DNA of 64,000 bases from contig DDLX01000046.1 in NCBI GenBank assembly GCA_002340355.1, positions 1-64,000 of the forward strand, in the 5' to 3' direction. The notes under the pieces are model-generated. The model searched no databases, was not told where the DNA came from, and saw nothing but the letters and a program-made list of their open reading frames with translations. The stretch is from Cytophagales bacterium UBA2561. Lineage in GTDB: Bacteria > Bacteroidota > Bacteroidia > Cytophagales > Thermoflexibacteraceae. This document shows positions 61,328 through 64,000 of the stretch, piece after piece. The translations under genes and the position numbers were made by a program. Every line of letters begins with the position of its first letter. Within the stretch, counting starts at the first letter, position 1.

Positions 61328-62599
61328 TTAATCTAAATCTTTGATTTCTAAAGGTTCATTGAGTCTAAAAATACAAAATTTATCAAAACCAAATTGCTTG
61401 AAATCATCTAGTTGTTTTTTCATTTTTTTGCGTTTTACTTCAATTGAAACGGTTTTGCCTTCGGCTCGAAGCTCTTGAACTTTAGGTAAAATTTGCTGAA
61501 ATGATTCTTTTTTGCCATCATACAGAAAAGCAATTTTTTCCCCTTTTTTGGGAGGCTGAAATCCTTTATCTTCTAAAATTTGTACAATTCGTTCGAAGCC
61601 AATAGAGAAACCACAAGCAGGAACATCTTGGTTTTTAAGAAATCGGCCCACCATCTTATCGTATCGTCCACCTCCTGCTACCGATGAACCAAACTCAGGC
61701 ATTTCAATTTCTAAAATTACGCCTGTATAATATCCCATTCCACGCACTAAAGTTAAATCATAAACTATTTCAAAATCTTGACTTTGCGCCTTGACGGTCT
61801 GGGCAATAAATTTTAAATCTTCGACCCACTGAGAATCAACTTGAGGTAAAATTTCGGTAATTAATTCAAAATCAAGCTTTTTCGAAGTTACACTTTCAAT
61901 AATTTGAGTTAATTTCTGAATAGACTCTATTGAAAAATTTTCTTGCTCTAATTCTTTTTGTACACCTGATAAATTTATTTTGTCTAATTTGTCTAAAATA
62001 ATAAAAACCTTTCCGAAATCTTTTGTTTCAAATCCACAATATTCTGCTAAATGTTCTAAAATTCTACGGTCATTAATTCGGACTTTAAAATCCTTAAAAT
62101 CAAGTTTTTGTAGAGCTTGAGTTGTGGCAAGGATTAACTCTGTCTCTGCTGTTACGTTTGGGTTTCCGATAATATCAATGTCACATTGGATGAATTGACG
62201 AAACCGTCCTTTTTGAGGTCTTTCTGCTCTAAATGAACTTCCTATCTGTATGACTTTGAATGGGTTAGGCAACTTTGCTCGATTATTTGCGTAAAATCGA
62301 GTAAGGGGTACGGTCAAGTCAAATCGCATTCCAAAATCGACTAAATGATTTTCTGTAAGGTTTTCTTTTTGAAGGCGTAATTTTTCTCCTCGTTTCAAAA
62401 TTTTAAATATAAGTTTCTCATTTTCACCACCTTGACCACTTGTTAAAATTGAAATATCATCCATCACAGGCGTAACAATTTGTGAAAAACCGAATCGTTG
62501 ATAGACCTCTAAAATTGTTTCTCGGATATAGTTTCGCAAGACTACTTCTTGTGGTGTTAGGTCTCGCATTCCTTTGGGTGGATTGGTGTTAATTTTCAT
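61328..62599 (-). CDS. hisS: Histidine-tRNA ligase
   Basis: 423 residues, a normal bacterial HisRS. Charges tRNA-His. Class II core: motif 1 near RFGFSQIVTPVMDD, motif 2 SFRAERPQKGRFRQFIQCDI (about 120-139), the histidine-specific VRGMGYYTGVILEIE (the usual form is RGLxYYTG) and motif 3 near CGFSIGFERIV. The anticodon-binding domain occupies about 325-423 (KGEKIAFLYDG, LRAEGKTVSIEVKRKK). First gene of an operon with the YqiA-like hydrolase; a TAACTTTG box lies 58 bp before the ATG. Confidence 0.98.
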   Translation of the reverse strand: MKINTNPPKGMRDLTPQEVVLRNYIRETILEVYQRFGFSQIVTPVMDDISILTSGQGGENEKLIFKILKRGEKLRLQKENLTENHLVDFGMRFDLTVPLTRFYANNRAKLPNPFKVIQIGSSFRAERPQKGRFRQFIQCDIDIIGNPNVTAETELILATTQALQKLDFKDFKVRINDRRILEHLAEYCGFETKDFGKVFIILDKLDKINLSGVQKELEQENFSIESIQKLTQIIESVTSKKLDFELITEILPQVDSQWVEDLKFIAQTVKAQSQDFEIVYDLTLVRGMGYYTGVILEIEMPEFGSSVAGGGRYDKMVGRFLKNQDVPACGFSIGFERIVQILEDKGFQPPKKGEKIAFLYDGKKESFQQILPKVQELRAEGKTVSIEVKRKKMKKQLDDFKQFGFDKFCIFRLNEPLEIKDLD

Positions 62600-62656
62600 G
62601 AATTTACTTTGTAATATTTTGTGAATTATTTTATTCTTTTTGTTAAAATCAAGCTA

Positions 62657-62664
62657 CAAAGTTA
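62657..62664 (-). promoter_or_regulatory. -7 promoter element of hisS
   Basis: TAACTTTG on the minus strand, exact TAnnTTTG, 58 bp upstream of the start codon. No clear -33 at the usual distance. Confidence 0.45.
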
Positions 62665-62783
62665 TAAAAAGCAACTTTTTTTATGACTGCTTAATGGAAT
62701 TATTACCAAAATTGCTGATAAATTTCTAAAGTAAAATAAATGTTACGTCTGTTTTTTAACATTATAATTATTCAATTTTGCTG

Positions 62784-62791
62784 TACCTTTG
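62784..62791 (+). promoter_or_regulatory. -7 promoter element of the yfiR-like gene
   Basis: TACCTTTG, exact TAnnTTTG, 73 bp upstream of the ATG at 62864. No clear -33. Confidence 0.45.
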
Positions 62792-62863
62792 CCGTTAAAT
62801 CTATAACAAACTTTAATCTTACATAGCTTTACTTTCTTTAATTTACATTTAATTTTTTTAATA

Positions 62864-63385
62864 ATGAAAAATTTTTATTCCCTTATTACTTTATTGACTT
62901 TCAGTATTTTACTTTTAACTAACATACAAGCCCAAACTAATGATTATCGTTATCAAGCGATGCTCCTAAAACAATTCATGCAAAATACAGACTGGCCTCC
63001 TGCTATGATTAAGAATGAAATTCGAGTAGCGGTTTTAGGAAGTAATTCAGTGGTTAATACATTAAGGGCAAGTATTAAAACGATTAAAGGGAAGCCCACT
63101 AAAGTACAAAAAATCAGTAGTTTATCAGAATCTGAGAAATTTCACTTAGTATTTATTGCTGCTAATTATAGTACTAAATTTTATAATGCTCAAAAATGTT
63201 GTCAAAATAAACCTATTGTGATTGTCACAGAGAAGGAAGGACTAGGGAAGAGAGGGAGTTGTTTCAACATTATTCCAAATCCTCAAAATCCAAGCCGATT
63301 GGCTTACGAAATAAATTATGCTTCCATTAAACAAAAAGGCTTAAATGTCTCACAGCGAATTGGTTCGATGGCAATTAGACTTTAG
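62864..63385 (+). CDS. YfiR-family periplasmic protein
   Basis: 173 residues. Signal peptide at about 1-23 (ITLLTFSILLLTNIQAQ). The YfiR (DUF4154) pattern follows: YRYQAMLLKQFMQNTDWPP, IRVAVLGSNSVVNTLRA, VFIAANYSTKF, CCQNKPIVIVTEKEGLGKRG and a C-terminal INYASIKQKGLNVSQRIG. YfiR-like proteins act in the periplasm, in some bacteria controlling a diguanylate cyclase; in this phylum they are commonly encoded ahead of a TonB receptor and a sensor kinase, as partly seen here. Followed by the receptor gene 89 bp later. Confidence 0.9.
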   Translation: MKNFYSLITLLTFSILLLTNIQAQTNDYRYQAMLLKQFMQNTDWPPAMIKNEIRVAVLGSNSVVNTLRASIKTIKGKPTKVQKISSLSESEKFHLVFIAANYSTKFYNAQKCCQNKPIVIVTEKEGLGKRGSCFNIIPNPQNPSRLAYEINYASIKQKGLNVSQRIGSMAIRL

Positions 63386-63474
63386 TCAACGTATTAATTT
63401 TGATGTATTTCATATAGATAGTTTCTAAAAAACTTCCTACAAAATTATGCCTCTATTTTAGCTCACGAAATATT

Positions 63475-64000
63475 ATGAAAAAATATACTCTTATTATTTT
63501 TATACTTCTGATTTTCAATGATTTAATTGCTCAAAAAGATTCCTTGAATAATGGAGATACATTAAGTTTGGAAGAATTATTAACAATGGAATTTTCATCA
63601 GATGATATGCAGAAACATCTGGATGTGAAAAAAGTAATTAGTGGCTCAAAAGATATTGAAACGCTCAAATATTCTCCTGGTTTAATTTCAGTTATTGACC
63701 ATGATGATATCCGTAAATTTGGAGGAAATTCTCTTTGGGAAATTTTACAACGTGCCGTAGGTGTTTTTATGCCTAATTCTTACATTTTCAGGCAGAATGT
63801 AATTGGCATTCGAGGGGATGTACAGGGTCATTTTAATACACACACATTAATTTTATTAGATGGTCGTCCGATGCGCGAAAGTTTATATGGTGGAATTGAT
63901 ATGGCAATTTTGAATAGTTTTCCAATTGAAACAGTTGAGCGTATTGAGGTAACACGAGGTCCAGGCTCGGTACTTTATGGAACAGGTGCATTTGCGGGAA
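63475..64000 (+). CDS. TonB-dependent receptor, N-terminal part (runs off the window)
   Basis: 175 codons from ATG 63475. Signal MKKYTLIIFILLIFNDLIAQ; then LSLEELLTMEFSSDDMQKHL, an element typical of vitamin or siderophore-type receptors in this phylum; plug domain IETLKYSPGLISVIDHDDI, LWEILQRAVGVFMPNSY, VIGIRGDVQGHFNTHTLILL, and ERIEVTRGPGSVLYGTGAFA, the canonical plug end. The barrel lies outside the window. It follows the YfiR gene in the same direction and probably shares its transcript. Confidence 0.9.
   Translation, partial: MKKYTLIIFILLIFNDLIAQKDSLNNGDTLSLEELLTMEFSSDDMQKHLDVKKVISGSKDIETLKYSPGLISVIDHDDIRKFGGNSLWEILQRAVGVFMPNSYIFRQNVIGIRGDVQGHFNTHTLILLDGRPMRESLYGGIDMAILNSFPIETVERIEVTRGPGSVLYGTGAFAG

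Overview
The window is AT-rich DNA from a Bacteroidota chromosome, most likely a Cytophagales-type gliding or aquatic bacterium. The evidence is a protein with a T9SS C-terminal sorting domain, several TonB-dependent receptors with carboxypeptidase-like N-terminal domains, an ECF sigma/FecR pair, 7TMR-DISM and Cache sensors joined to SpoIIE-type PP2C phosphatases, DUF983/DUF2911/LVIVD proteins, and promoters of the Bacteroidota type (-7 TAnnTTTG, no Shine-Dalgarno needed). The genus assignment is inference. I saw no tRNA, rRNA or CRISPR array.

Layout. 1-2100: small accessory genes, a decayed duplicate of a coiled-coil gene, and three copies of a hairpin terminator with a CCTATAAG stem. 2101-10280: minus-strand block with cobalamin-dependent methionine synthase (metH), a secreted hypothetical protein, a Cache-HAMP-PP2C phosphatase and a FemAB/GNAT-like acyltransferase. 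10631-21852: typA, a TlpA-like thioredoxin, an LVIVD-repeat protein, recQ, mgtE, a ClpP-fold lipoprotein, a cNMP-binding protein with a ParA-like domain, and a DUF779 protein, separated by strong bidirectional terminators. 21877-22089: a MITE-like element. 22431-32437: a SurA-like lipoprotein with a T9SS FG-GAP protein, FecR/ECF sigma, a GT-D glycosyltransferase, DnaJ, a frameshifted XRE regulator, DUF983 and DUF2911. 32575-35562: a structured RNA with its own terminator ahead of cysH, then rpsA with a well-formed pseudoknot just before its start codon. 35762-46748: a vWA protein, a SPOR plus beta-helix lipoprotein operon, a TonB receptor with a His-rich partner (metal uptake type), and a two-gene sensor/PP2C operon.

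46749-54450 is the accessory hotspot, immediately upstream of smc. It holds a nuclease-like protein resembling phage-defence PD-(D/E)XK proteins, DUF1456, two further PD-(D/E)XK-like proteins, a Fic protein, a double-HEPN protein, and a RAYT (REP-associated tyrosine transposase) with its REP palindromes. Four copies of a roughly 125-200 bp coding repeat (here called R) each end 0-13 bp from the stop codon of an oppositely oriented accessory gene. The first 98 bp of the smc 5' region, including its start codon, is duplicated at the far side of the cluster, with a third partial copy beside the RAYT. This looks like a module-capturing insertion hotspot. 54451-64000 returns to core genes: smc, an outer-membrane receptor, a YqiA-like hydrolase and hisS as an operon, and a YfiR protein followed by a TonB receptor that runs off the window.

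The best candidates for something undescribed are the rpsA leader pseudoknot, the structured RNA before cysH, and the R-repeat/smc-5'-end hotspot.
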